In this document: piece after piece, positions 1 through 7,484 of the stretch
How the letters are laid out: each line of letters starts with the position of its first letter
Position numbering within the stretch: the first letter of the stretch is position 1
Source: Clostridiales bacterium DTU074
GTDB taxonomy: Bacteria > Bacillota > Clostridia > Caldicoprobacterales > Caldicoprobacteraceae
Length of the DNA: 40,874 nucleotides
Reading direction: 5' to 3'
Assembly: GCA_001513075.1 (NCBI GenBank)
Contig: LFSE01000086.1
Span: forward strand, 1-40,874
Program-made: the position numbers and the translations under genes
The notes under the pieces: model-generated
The model's database searches: none
The model's input: only the letters and a program-made list of their open reading frames with translations
What the model was told of the DNA's origin: nothing

Positions 1-105
1 ATTATTAACCGGAGCAAAGACAGCGCTATAACCGAGTTTTTTCACAATTTGAATCCATTCTTCGGGACTGCTGTAACTCGATAAAATCGGTCCGCCCAGC
101 CTCAT
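1..105 (-). CDS. Sugar phosphate isomerase/epimerase-like protein (N-terminal fragment)
   Basis: Only the first 35 codons are in the window; the gene runs off the left edge. The protein starts MRLGGPIL, followed by SPEEWIQIVKKLGY. This is the usual opening of the xylose-isomerase-like TIM-barrel family (sugar phosphate isomerases/epimerases): a first beta strand and then a helix that begins 'PEEW'. The ATG at 105 has a strong Shine-Dalgarno site (AAAGGAGGG) about 8 bases upstream. It lies 16 bases after the Rsm22-like gene, so it is probably the last visible gene of the same minus-strand transcript. Substrate cannot be inferred from this fragment. Confidence 0.6.
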   Translation of the reverse strand, partial: MRLGGPILSSYSSPEEWIQIVKKLGYSAVFAPVNN

Positions 106-121
106 CTCAATGGCCCTCCTT

Positions 122-1099
122 TCACTCTCCTTTTATTATGGAACCCCACTGCAATTCCCGGGCTTTGCGAAACTCCTCCTTATCCCTGCGACTAACAACA
201 GTATCCACAAGCCCGCCGGGGGTACACATCTTCAGATATATGTGCCCCTTCCTTATCTGAGGATGGCGAAGAACCACTCCTTCAACAGCCAACCCCTCGG
301 TTCGGGACGCACATATAAAGGCAAACTTCTCGTCCTCGTAGGACAGCTCTCCGCCCTTTACCTGACGGTGCAGGCTGCTGCGGGCTACCCGCCGTGAGAA
401 ATGACACCAATCATCTTCTCCAATCGGGCAGGGTTCATCATGGGGACAGGGTGCCGCAATTCTGGCACCTTCTTTCAGCAGCCGATTCCGTGCCTCTTTT
501 ATGTTCAAAAAGCCCGCAGGCGCACCGGGTTCGATAATGATCAAAAGATTACCTGTGCTTTCCCACAGTCTTTCCACAAAAACATCCCTGGATTCCCGGG
601 GTAGCTCATTTAGAATATAAGCCGCAACAACCGCATCATAAGGCTCAATTTCCCATCCATCCCTGATATCGCCCTTTATCCAGTCTAACCTTCCCTCCGG
701 AAAAATGCGGGAATAAGCACATAGCTTTTGCCCCAGCTCTATCATGTGCTGATCCCGTTCGATCAGGGTAATATGCTTAAGAGCCGGCCATAAAGCGGCA
801 GCTACCCATATGGCAGTGCCTGGCCCGGCTCCTAAATCAAGGAGGGTTTCAATTTTCAAGACAGGTAAGCGCTCCATTGCCTGTAAGGCAGCGAAGTATA
901 TGGCAGCATAGGTAGCAGGCATTCGAAAAACAGCATAAGCCAGCGCTTCCTCATATGAGCCTATGTATGTCTTCTCGGGAAACGTTTGACCGGTGCGATA
1001 TCTTTCAGAAAGCTTTGATACCAGAGATGTAAGCCTTTTTACTGGTAAACCGGAAAGCTGAGCTTCAACGGCAGCATGTAATTGGGAAGGAAATTCCAT
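122..1099 (-). CDS. Rsm22-family (small ribosomal subunit) SAM-dependent methyltransferase-like protein
   Basis: This 325-residue protein has a class I SAM-binding motif (LLDLGAGPGT, residues 87-96) and an acidic end of strand 2 (LIERD). It also has the signature of the Rsm22/METTL17 family, CPHDEPC followed by DDWCHF. Four cysteines (218, 224, 232 and 263) fit the family's iron-sulfur cluster ligands. Eukaryotic members act in mitochondrial small-subunit assembly; the role of bacterial members is poorly known, so function here is by family only. The ATG at 1099 has AAAGGGG about 8 bases upstream. The gene follows the MATE gene by 17 bases and is probably co-transcribed with it. Family assignment is confident; enzymatic activity is not shown. 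Confidence 0.82.
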   Translation of the reverse strand: MEFPSQLHAAVEAQLSGLPVKRLTSLVSKLSERYRTGQTFPEKTYIGSYEEALAYAVFRMPATYAAIYFAALQAMERLPVLKIETLLDLGAGPGTAIWVAAALWPALKHITLIERDQHMIELGQKLCAYSRIFPEGRLDWIKGDIRDGWEIEPYDAVVAAYILNELPRESRDVFVERLWESTGNLLIIIEPGAPAGFLNIKEARNRLLKEGARIAAPCPHDEPCPIGEDDWCHFSRRVARSSLHRQVKGGELSYEDEKFAFICASRTEGLAVEGVVLRHPQIRKGHIYLKMCTPGGLVDTVVSRRDKEEFRKARELQWGSIIKGE

Positions 1100-1116
1100 A
1101 CACTATGCCCCTTTAT

Positions 1117-2607
1117 TCACACTTTTATGCTCTTCCATTTACCCGAATTAAATCTTAAAAGTATCAACAGCGAACGGAGAAGCTGATCAGCTACCAGCGC
1201 TATCCAGGCGCCTATCAAATCCATTCCCAAAACATATATAGCCAACATGGCAACGCCCGGACGCACTAGCAAAACGGTTATGAATATCACAATGGCAATA
1301 GCTCTGGTATCCCCAGCACCTCTTAAAGCCCCGGACAGAATAAACTGGGAGGATTGGAATGGCTGTATTAAAGCCACCAGCATCAGTATTCTGGCGCCCT
1401 GGGAAATAACATATGAATCATCGGTATACAATCTTACTATGTCCTTACCAAACAATACAAACGACAGGGCAAGCACGATGGAAACCGCCATCCCCACACG
1501 CCGGGTGTATCTGCTGTATGCCTGGGCCATATCGGGCCGCCTCTTGCCAAGGCTCTGCCCAACAAGGGATGTAGCAGAAACAGCAAAGGCCTGCCCGTTC
1601 ATGAATGACATGGCCTGTATATTCATACATACATTATGGGTTGCAAACGCAACCGTACCGAGTGATGCCACTGTCTTTGAATAGGTTATCATGCCTGCCC
1701 GCATGATCAGTTGTTCGATCATAGAGGGTATACCAATTCTGAATATCCTCTTTATTGTATTCCAGTGGGGGTTGAACCCTTCCTTTATTCTGAGCTGTAA
1801 AAACTGACTTCCTTTAAGAACGGCAATTAAGGCCATAACAAAGGCCGCGCATTGTCCGATCACAGTAGCCAGCGATGCGCCGGCTACCTCCAACCTTGGA
1901 AAACCAAAATGACCGTAAATCAGCAGGTAATTGAACACCACATTAACCAGATTGGCTGTCAGGTTATATATCATAGCCGTTCTGGAATCCCCAATACCTC
2001 GTAAGGCAGCAGTTATGGTGCTGGTCAAAGCCAGCACCACAAAACCCATCATTTGGATCTGTAAATATTGCGTCCCTGCATTCAGAGTCTGTTCATCAGC
2101 CGCTCCCATAAAAAGAATCATGGGCTTTGAGTATATGTAACCGATAATCGAAGAAATGGCTGACAACACAAAGGTAAGCAACAATGCCTGGCGTAAAACC
2201 AAATTAGTCCCTTTATAATCGCCTTCACCCTTGTGCCTTGCTATCAGGGCGGTAGCTCCCACATTCATGGCCATAAACATGGTCATCAACAAAAACTTGG
2301 GCTGGTTGGTAAGTCCTACCGCTGCAATGGCCCATGGTCCCAACCGTCCAACCATCATCATATCTACCATGGATACAATCTGTGTAAGAATGAATTCCAT
2401 GAAAGCCGGCCACGCTATACGCACTATATCGGTATAAAGCATCCTGGAGCTTATGCTATCAGGTAATTTCTTGCTTACCCGTTCCTGCAGCCCATAGCTG
2501 TTTATATCCCCATCCCCCGGCTCTACCAGATCCAACGCCATTTTGTATTCTTTGCCATGTTTTTGCTTTTTCTGCCTATGTATTAAATTATCAATCTTAA
2601 CATTCAC
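1117..2607 (-). CDS. MATE family efflux transporter
   Basis: This 496-residue polytopic membrane protein has the pattern of the multidrug and toxic compound extrusion family (NorM/DinF-like): about 12 hydrophobic segments in two related halves. Residues such as WPAFMEFILTQIVSMVD and MMMVGRLG near the first helices, and a related ALRGAGDTR-type loop in both halves (ALRGIGDSR and ALRGAGDTR), support this. It should exchange Na+ or H+ for cationic organic compounds at the cytoplasmic membrane; the substrate is unknown. Translation probably starts at the GTG at 2607. A later ATG (M23, 'MALDLVEP') is possible, since the first 50 residues are hydrophilic and not part of the family core. It has its own promoter at 2656-2684. 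Confidence 0.9.
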   Translation of the reverse strand: MNVKIDNLIHRQKKQKHGKEYKMALDLVEPGDGDINSYGLQERVSKKLPDSISSRMLYTDIVRIAWPAFMEFILTQIVSMVDMMMVGRLGPWAIAAVGLTNQPKFLLMTMFMAMNVGATALIARHKGEGDYKGTNLVLRQALLLTFVLSAISSIIGYIYSKPMILFMGAADEQTLNAGTQYLQIQMMGFVVLALTSTITAALRGIGDSRTAMIYNLTANLVNVVFNYLLIYGHFGFPRLEVAGASLATVIGQCAAFVMALIAVLKGSQFLQLRIKEGFNPHWNTIKRIFRIGIPSMIEQLIMRAGMITYSKTVASLGTVAFATHNVCMNIQAMSFMNGQAFAVSATSLVGQSLGKRRPDMAQAYSRYTRRVGMAVSIVLALSFVLFGKDIVRLYTDDSYVISQGARILMLVALIQPFQSSQFILSGALRGAGDTRAIAIVIFITVLLVRPGVAMLAIYVLGMDLIGAWIALVADQLLRSLLILLRFNSGKWKSIKV

Positions 2608-2655
2608 TTTTACTCTTACACTTCCCTTACAATATAAAAACTACATGCATAAACT

Positions 2656-2684
2656 ATCATAGCATAAACTAATTCATGTGTCTA
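2656..2684 (-). promoter_or_regulatory. Promoter of the MATE gene
   Basis: On the minus strand a -35 TAGACA (2684-2679) and a -10 TATGAT (2661-2656) are separated by 17 bases. The -10 is preceded by TG in the extended -10 position (TGCTATGAT). It sits about 50 bases before the GTG start, in the gap after the ADP-ribosylglycohydrolase gene. Confidence 0.5.
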
Positions 2685-2709
2685 ATAATGTAAAATCTTT
2701 TTTTCTGCT

Positions 2710-4017
2710 TCATTCAAGTATTATCTCAGCTTGCCTGGCAAATCTATCAATTACATCATCTATTGTGAACTTCTCTGCATTGTTCATATATGTATAAATC
2801 TTGTTGTTGAAAGGCTTATACCAATGTTCCGGTATCCCCTTTTTGCCTACGATAGCCCCCACGATACTTCCGGCAGTAGCGGTGGTGCAATCATTGTCCA
2901 ACCCCATAGCTACAGTTTGGGATATCACTTTGGTCACATCGTTTTCACCGATAATAAGTCCGAATATGGTAAGGCAGGCATTGTTTATTGTATGAACGCT
3001 GCTCATGCCCTTAAACCTGTCGTCCACTGCCTGACGTGCGTCACGGTAATCCTTTATATTTTTCCCTTCCTCGAGAGCCCATCTGATTTCCCGCGCCAAC
3101 AGGCAGTTCTCAGGAATCTCGGTAAGGCCTATCTTAAGAGCGTCTATCGAATTATCAACTTCAAATGCAGCAGCCTGGGCTGCGCTGAAGAACATCTCAC
3201 CGTATATGCCGTTGCGCCGGTGGCTGAGATATGCATCCCTGTACGCCATTTCAGCAGCCTTTTCGGGATAGCCCGGTGCCAAATAGGCCCATCCGTCCGA
3301 ACGAATGTCGGCGCCTATCCATTGACAGTAGGGATTGCCTATATCAGCCGCTTCATATGCATTTATACCGGCTTTGATATTCCTCAAAGCTATATCCTCA
3401 GCCGTGCATGCCATGGGCAAATATTTAATCCAGGCCTTTGCCACATCATCGGTTGTGAAGTCCTTTCCATAGTCTTCCACGATCAATAAGGCCAGCAGCG
3501 TATATGTAATATCGTCATCCACGGGAACCCCGTCCATTTTATCACGGGTATAATCCTGATTCAGGCTTTTACCGTACCTGACACCCGAAGGATCCTTAAC
3601 CTGAGACCAGTAATCGATGGGAGGAAATTGATCATCGATAAATTCAGACCATTTTTGCATGCTTTCAATGGACCAGCCCTCAACAGCGGCGCCTAGAATA
3701 CAACCGGCCATGCGGGCCAGCAGAGCGCCTTCCAGCTTGTCCTGATACTTATCCCTATTGAACCTCTTCCACAATCTTCTGGGACCATCCGGCCTCAATT
3801 TCCGGATATCCTCCAAAGAGTTTGGCTCCTGCATAGCCAGCTTGTCATCAATCGGCAGACTGTTAATTTGTGCTATGGCTGACTTCAGGCTTTCCTCAAC
3901 TTTCAGCAGTATATTTTCAACATCTTTCACATTCGCACCGTATTCGCATCGCAAATTGGCATATTCGTGCAGGTGTTCCAATAAAGAACGGTAATGCGGT
4001 ATATTTGGATATTGCAT
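2710..4017 (-). CDS. ADP-ribosylglycohydrolase family protein
   Basis: This 435-residue protein belongs to the ARH/DraG-like family, which removes ADP-ribose from proteins or small molecules. The metal-binding acidic motifs are visible: VDDDITYTLLAL in the N-terminal half and GLDNDCTTATAGSIVGAIVG near the C-terminus, the usual 'D-x-D-(S/T)-x-A-x-x-G-A' block that binds two Mg2+. LARMAGCILGAAVEG is the usual opening helix of the domain. About 90 residues before it are an extra helical N-terminus. The ATG at 4017 was chosen because AAAGGGGTGG lies 6 bases upstream; an in-frame ATG at 4050 has no such site. No ADP-ribosyltransferase partner is nearby, so the substrate is unknown. Confidence 0.87.
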   Translation of the reverse strand: MQYPNIPHYRSLLEHLHEYANLRCEYGANVKDVENILLKVEESLKSAIAQINSLPIDDKLAMQEPNSLEDIRKLRPDGPRRLWKRFNRDKYQDKLEGALLARMAGCILGAAVEGWSIESMQKWSEFIDDQFPPIDYWSQVKDPSGVRYGKSLNQDYTRDKMDGVPVDDDITYTLLALLIVEDYGKDFTTDDVAKAWIKYLPMACTAEDIALRNIKAGINAYEAADIGNPYCQWIGADIRSDGWAYLAPGYPEKAAEMAYRDAYLSHRRNGIYGEMFFSAAQAAAFEVDNSIDALKIGLTEIPENCLLAREIRWALEEGKNIKDYRDARQAVDDRFKGMSSVHTINNACLTIFGLIIGENDVTKVISQTVAMGLDNDCTTATAGSIVGAIVGKKGIPEHWYKPFNNKIYTYMNNAEKFTIDDVIDRFARQAEIILE

Positions 4018-4066
4018 AATTGCCACCCCTTTGATATGAATTATTAACATCTTTTTTTATTATATA

Positions 4067-4108
4067 TTTGACATACTGTATATATTATATATTCGACACA
4101 CTGTCAAA
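4067..4108 (-). promoter_or_regulatory. Cluster of three Spo0A-box-like sites upstream of the ADP-ribosylglycohydrolase gene
   Basis: The minus strand holds TGTCGAA (4098-4092) and TGTCAAA (4073-4067). They lie in two 25-base imperfect direct repeats, each followed by ATATATAAT. A third TGTCAAA is on the plus strand at 4102-4108. TGTCGAA matches the core of the Bacillus/Clostridium Spo0A box exactly; the other two differ by one base. A TATAAT on the minus strand (4064-4059) without a good -35 fits an activated or repressed promoter. The sites are seen directly; binding by Spo0A is inferred. Confidence 0.35.
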
Positions 4109-4220
4109 AAAACCCTTCTGCATCATAACCATTCCGTTATACAAAACCGGACAATGGCTTTAAGAACAAAATAAAACGGCATAAAACCTCTGTCGGCATG
4201 ATCGGTGCCGGAAATGTCTC

Positions 4221-4260
4221 AAGGCTCTACGCCGCACTTCAAGGCTTTACGCCGTACCAA
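4221..4260. repeat. Two tandem copies of a 20-base repeat in an intergenic gap
   Basis: AAGGCTCTACGCCGCACTTC (4221-4240) is followed directly by AAGGCTTTACGCCGTACCAA (4241-4260). The gap from 4018 to 4311 also holds the Spo0A-box-like cluster but no convincing gene. The role of the repeat is unknown. Confidence 0.6.
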
Positions 4261-4311
4261 GATAAAGGCATTTGAATTGTTTGCAGTTATGGTCGAATCT
4301 TGACGAAGTCT

Positions 4312-4584
4312 TCAGTATTTCTTCTTTCTTGTCTTGACAAATACCACCTTTACTCCCTCTACGGTGCTCTTGGTGCCGGAGTATAATCCCGACGCCGCCA
4401 AACCCAAAGCCAAGCCCATCAATATGCCTTTTTTTATATCGTTTGGCGAAATATATACGATTCCTATGACGATTCCGAGTATTACCGAAACTACTGCAGA
4501 AAAGCTTGAGGGAAGGCCGATCTGTTTAAACAGCTCCACAATACCGACTATAAGGGGGATAACGGCCACATCGTAAATGGACAT
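4312..4584 (-). CDS. Small holin-like membrane protein (A118-type holin family resemblance)
   Basis: This 90-residue protein has three hydrophobic stretches: residues about 5-20, 27-45 and 52-68. It ends in a basic tail (KTRKKKY). The order 'VELFKQIGLPSSFSAVVSVILG ... GILMGLALGLAASGLYS' resembles the small phage holins of the Hol118 group, which form membrane lesions to release endolysin. The start ATG has AAGGAGG 8 bases upstream. No endolysin, tail or capsid gene lies nearby, so this is either a phage remnant or a chromosomal holin-like protein with another job. Family call is moderate; function is inferred. Confidence 0.55.
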   Translation of the reverse strand: MSIYDVAVIPLIVGIVELFKQIGLPSSFSAVVSVILGIVIGIVYISPNDIKKGILMGLALGLAASGLYSGTKSTVEGVKVVFVKTRKKKY

Positions 4585-4671
4585 AGGTAATACCTCCTTG
4601 CACTATTCATATATCCCAATAAATGCAATCATATTAAAAGAATATGCTGTATCGACGTGATTAAGTACAAC

Positions 4672-4695
4672 AAAGCCGGGATTTCTCCCGGCTTT
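4672..4695 (-). terminator. Terminator-like hairpin after rtcB
   Basis: AAAGCCGGGA (4672-4681) pairs with TCCCGGCTTT (4686-4695), a perfect 10-bp stem with a 4-base loop, immediately after the rtcB stop. The T tract that follows on the minus strand is weak. Confidence 0.6.
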
Positions 4696-4696
4696 A

Positions 4697-5896
4697 TCAT
4701 CCTTTTATCACCGCTATGGTCCTTAGCTTTTTTAATGGCTTTACCAGATCCAGTTCCTGACTTATCACAAAGTCAATATCCTTGTAGGCCATCCTGAACT
4801 CTTCGGCAACATCCTTTTTTCTTACCTTCCCCAGAATAACATTCTGCTCTTCCAAATCCTTCAGCACATAGTCCACCGAGTATTCCCGCTTTGCCTGGTT
4901 TCTGGATAACTGACGCCCCGCTCCATGGGAACAGGAATAAAAGCTTTCGGGATTACCAAGGCCCTCGACTATATATGAATAACTTCCCATAGCTCCTGGA
5001 ATAATCCCCAGCATTCCCTTTCGCACGCATATGGCACCCTTCCTGTGCACCCAAACCTTTTGCCCGTAATGCTCTTCATAGGCTGCATAATTATGGTGGG
5101 CATTAACCTCGTTTTTAAAGGCAATGTTCTTCACACTATCCACCAGCTCTTCCTTCACCACTTCCATCATTACATGCCTATTCTCCCTGGCAAAATCCAG
5201 GGCCAGATTCATCCACTCAATATATTCCTTCCCCTGCTTTGAATCCACCGGCAGGTATGCCAAATCGTATTCAGGTGGGACGGGTGCGTTCCATTTTTTG
5301 TTCAGTTCTTTGGCCAATCGGTTATAGTAGCCAGCAATCTTGTATCCAAAATTTCTGCTACCGCTATGTACCATAACACACAGCTTGCCTTCCTCATCTT
5401 CCTGCAGCTCGATAAAGTGATTTCCCCCTCCCAGGGTACCGATCTGGTAATAACCGGCATCGATCTCATCGACCAACTCGTTATCCTTCTTCTTAAATCC
5501 CGCTTTAACTGCTTGATCCAGCACTTGACTTTCCTGCTTTTTCTTGTGATGATTAAAGCCGGTTGGAATTCTGCGCATAATTCGGTTTACCAAATGCCCA
5601 TATTCCTCTCTGGATAATTCGTCCTTCCAAATATTGGTCTCCACATACGCTACGCCGCATCCTATATCCACGCCCACCGCATTGGGAATTATAACGTCGT
5701 GTGCAGCAATAACACCACCTATTGGCATTCCGTAACCGCTGTGGGCATCCGGCATGAGGGCCACCCACTTATGGACAAAGGGCAGGTTGGACAAATTTAA
5801 CGCCTGCTGCAAGCATTCTTCCTCAAGCTGCCCCGCATGCTCCAGCCACACCTTTATAGGAACCCTCTGTCGTTTCTCATCAAAAATTACAAACAA
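4697..5896 (-). CDS. rtcB: RtcB family RNA ligase
   Basis: RtcB joins 2',3'-cyclic phosphate (or 3'-phosphate) and 5'-OH RNA ends with GTP and Mn2+, in RNA repair or tRNA splicing. The family motifs occur in order: MPDAHSGYGMPIGG, VGVDIGCGVAYV (Cys metal ligand), GGGNHFIEL, HSGSRNFG, NAHHNYA, and SHGAGRQLSR with the histidine that is guanylylated. The protein is about 400 residues, the length of the compact bacterial form. I place the start at the TTG at 5896 because GGGAG lies about 8 bases upstream and family similarity begins there (FVIFDEK...PIKVWLE). An in-frame ATG at 5932 lacks a good ribosome site but cannot be excluded. No archease gene is adjacent. Confidence 0.93.
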   Translation of the reverse strand: MFVIFDEKRQRVPIKVWLEHAGQLEEECLQQALNLSNLPFVHKWVALMPDAHSGYGMPIGGVIAAHDVIIPNAVGVDIGCGVAYVETNIWKDELSREEYGHLVNRIMRRIPTGFNHHKKKQESQVLDQAVKAGFKKKDNELVDEIDAGYYQIGTLGGGNHFIELQEDEEGKLCVMVHSGSRNFGYKIAGYYNRLAKELNKKWNAPVPPEYDLAYLPVDSKQGKEYIEWMNLALDFARENRHVMMEVVKEELVDSVKNIAFKNEVNAHHNYAAYEEHYGQKVWVHRKGAICVRKGMLGIIPGAMGSYSYIVEGLGNPESFYSCSHGAGRQLSRNQAKREYSVDYVLKDLEEQNVILGKVRKKDVAEEFRMAYKDIDFVISQELDLVKPLKKLRTIAVIKG

Positions 5897-5942
5897 CTGT
5901 ATCACTCCCGGCAACAAGCATATTTTAAGCATCTGCTCAAGT

Positions 5943-6104
5943 TCATTTTAACAGCAAACGCCGGATCCCGCAACCAATAGTGGTATTCCGCCCAATATGA
6001 TAATCCCCTATTCCCCCTGTAATCCCAATGCCAGCTGATAGTATAACAGGAACAAGCTCCCAATGAACTTTATATAAGACAATATTTTTAGAAACAACAG
6101 CCAC
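5943..6104 (-). CDS. Possible 53-residue small protein upstream of rtcB
   Basis: An uninterrupted minus-strand reading frame runs from a GTG at 6104 to a TGA at 5943. AGAGGA lies about 10 bases before the start. The product has a Gly/Ile-rich middle (AGIGITGGIGDYHIG) and a basic end (CGIRRLLLK). It falls in the 227-base gap between the polysaccharide deacetylase and rtcB, 46 bases before the preferred rtcB start. I recognise no family; a weak hexapeptide-repeat look (IG...TTIG) may be chance. An extended -10 (TGTTATACT) within it could be the rtcB promoter instead. Confidence 0.2.
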   Translation of the reverse strand: MAVVSKNIVLYKVHWELVPVILSAGIGITGGIGDYHIGRNTTIGCGIRRLLLK

Positions 6105-6123
6105 AGAGGATCATTCCTCTTAG

Positions 6124-7002
6124 CTATTTCTTTAGCGTAAGGAGATGCAGAATATTGCTGCTGATGATTCGGAGCCGGTCTAAATTATTCCTGGCAAACT
6201 CTTCAGCAGCCAACCAGCCTTTCAGCCTGGCCGCAAACAGGTATTTGCCATCGCTTTTTAACACGGGTATCCTCTTTAAAGTATAGATGTGCTCGATACC
6301 GCATTGTCTGTTTATCGGTTTTCCATTGGATATGAGCACTGCTGTATCATAGTACCTTTTCAGGATCTCCTCTCCTGAACCACTGTATATACCCCTGGGA
6401 TATGCAAAATGCCGGATTGGCCTTCCCAACTTTTTCTCCAGAATATATTTGGATAATTTGAGCTCCCTATCTATATCAACCAAATCCAATTTATCCATAT
6501 CAACATGGTTTACAGTATGGCTCCCAAACTCCACCAGACCTTCACTGTTTAGCCTGTGGATATGCTGCCAGTCCATAACAGGGGCATTCTCTTCATCCCG
6601 ATCCCACTGGTATTTTTTGCAGGTACCTATATAGCCTGGACAGAGGTATGTTATAGAGGGGAATTTATATCTTTTGAGAATTGGATAGGCATTTGTATAG
6701 TAGTCCAGATAACCATCATCAAAAGTAATTACAATGTTCTTTCCCTTTATGGTGTTCCCGGATATCATGGAACAGACCTCATCCATAGTAATTATATTAA
6801 AGCCCTTTTTGTACAGATAACTCATATGCCAGTAGAAGTTTCGCCGGCTGACAGCCAGTTCCTTATTTGAGTTATCGTTCACCCTGTGATACATCAAAAT
6901 CAAGATCTCATCTTCTTGCTTGTTAAATAAAGAATATACTATACCTACAGGTAAAAGAAGGTATTTGATGAAGGTCCTTAAAAAAAAAGCCATAAGTTTC
7001 AC
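6124..7002 (-). CDS. Polysaccharide deacetylase (NodB homology, carbohydrate esterase 4)
   Basis: This 292-residue protein has an N-terminal hydrophobic segment (about residues 5-25) that probably anchors it in the membrane. The NodB domain follows: LMYHRV, then ITFDDGYLDYY (the Asp pair for catalysis and metal), GSHTVNH (metal-binding His pair) and HFAYPRG. These enzymes remove N- or O-acetyl groups from polysaccharides. It is the last gene of the exopolysaccharide operon. Its ATG overlaps the stop of the preceding reading frame as ATGA, so translation is probably coupled. Likely role, by context: deacetylation of the exported polymer or of cell wall glycan. Confidence 0.88.
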   Translation of the reverse strand: MKLMAFFLRTFIKYLLLPVGIVYSLFNKQEDEILILMYHRVNDNSNKELAVSRRNFYWHMSYLYKKGFNIITMDEVCSMISGNTIKGKNIVITFDDGYLDYYTNAYPILKRYKFPSITYLCPGYIGTCKKYQWDRDEENAPVMDWQHIHRLNSEGLVEFGSHTVNHVDMDKLDLVDIDRELKLSKYILEKKLGRPIRHFAYPRGIYSGSGEEILKRYYDTAVLISNGKPINRQCGIEHIYTLKRIPVLKSDGKYLFAARLKGWLAAEEFARNNLDRLRIISSNILHLLTLKK

Positions 7003-7484
7003 TCCAAATTTCGCTGGTACACTCTATAAGTGGGTTTTCCAAACCAACTGGTATATCTAATATACCGGAATTTATCAAATCCTTCCTTTTTCAGCAGGCT
7101 TAGCAATGATTGATTTCTTCCTGTTGCCGTAATGTAGCATTTGTTATAACCTTTTCTTTTGCAACATTCAATGACAGAGCGCAGTATATGCCCATCCATT
7201 TTCATTTCCTTTCCGCTGTAACAATGCTTATACAAATATATTGAATCTCGATTCAGAGGCCAGGAATACTGTATTTTATCAATCTCTATATTAGTGGGGC
7301 TAAACCACAGACAATGGATGCCTTGATCTTGATAGGGATATACAAGATACATATATCCCCTTTCAAAAATCGCCTTAGAATATCGGATGCTTTCCAGTGG
7401 GTAATATCTATTAGAAGTTCCAGATGCCGGGCAGCCGACGCCTCCTCTACCCTGCATACCCTCTCCCCACCATCTATCAGGCAT
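6999..7484 (-). pseudogene. Frameshifted C-terminal part of a double-GNAT protein
   Basis: The frame open from 7484 contains real protein only downstream of about 7360; the first 40 or so codons are the wrong frame of the preceding gene, and the ATG at 7484 has no ribosome site. From about 7360 the product reads GYMYLVYPYQDQGIHCLWFS and continues as a GNAT acyltransferase core (helix HILRSVIECCKRKGY, strand YITATGRNQS, helix LLSLLKKEGF). The matching N-terminal half of this domain lies in the -1 offset frame of the upstream gene. Adding one base to the C4 run at 7357-7360 joins the two smoothly. The frame ends in an ATGA overlap with the deacetylase gene, which shows it was the natural end of the upstream gene. 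Confidence 0.65.

Noticed and set aside
1117-2607. MATE protein as the missing flippase of the exopolysaccharide operon
   Set aside because: It has NorM/DinF-like repeats rather than Wzx features and lies in a separate transcript nearly 4 kb away.
4312-4584. Prophage boundary
   Set aside because: Only one holin-like gene is seen, with no integrase, attachment site or structural genes.
7340-7372. Programmed -1 ribosomal frameshift in the double-GNAT gene
   Set aside because: No X-XXY-YYZ slippery heptamer is present in the right frame; a one-base loss in a homopolymer is simpler.
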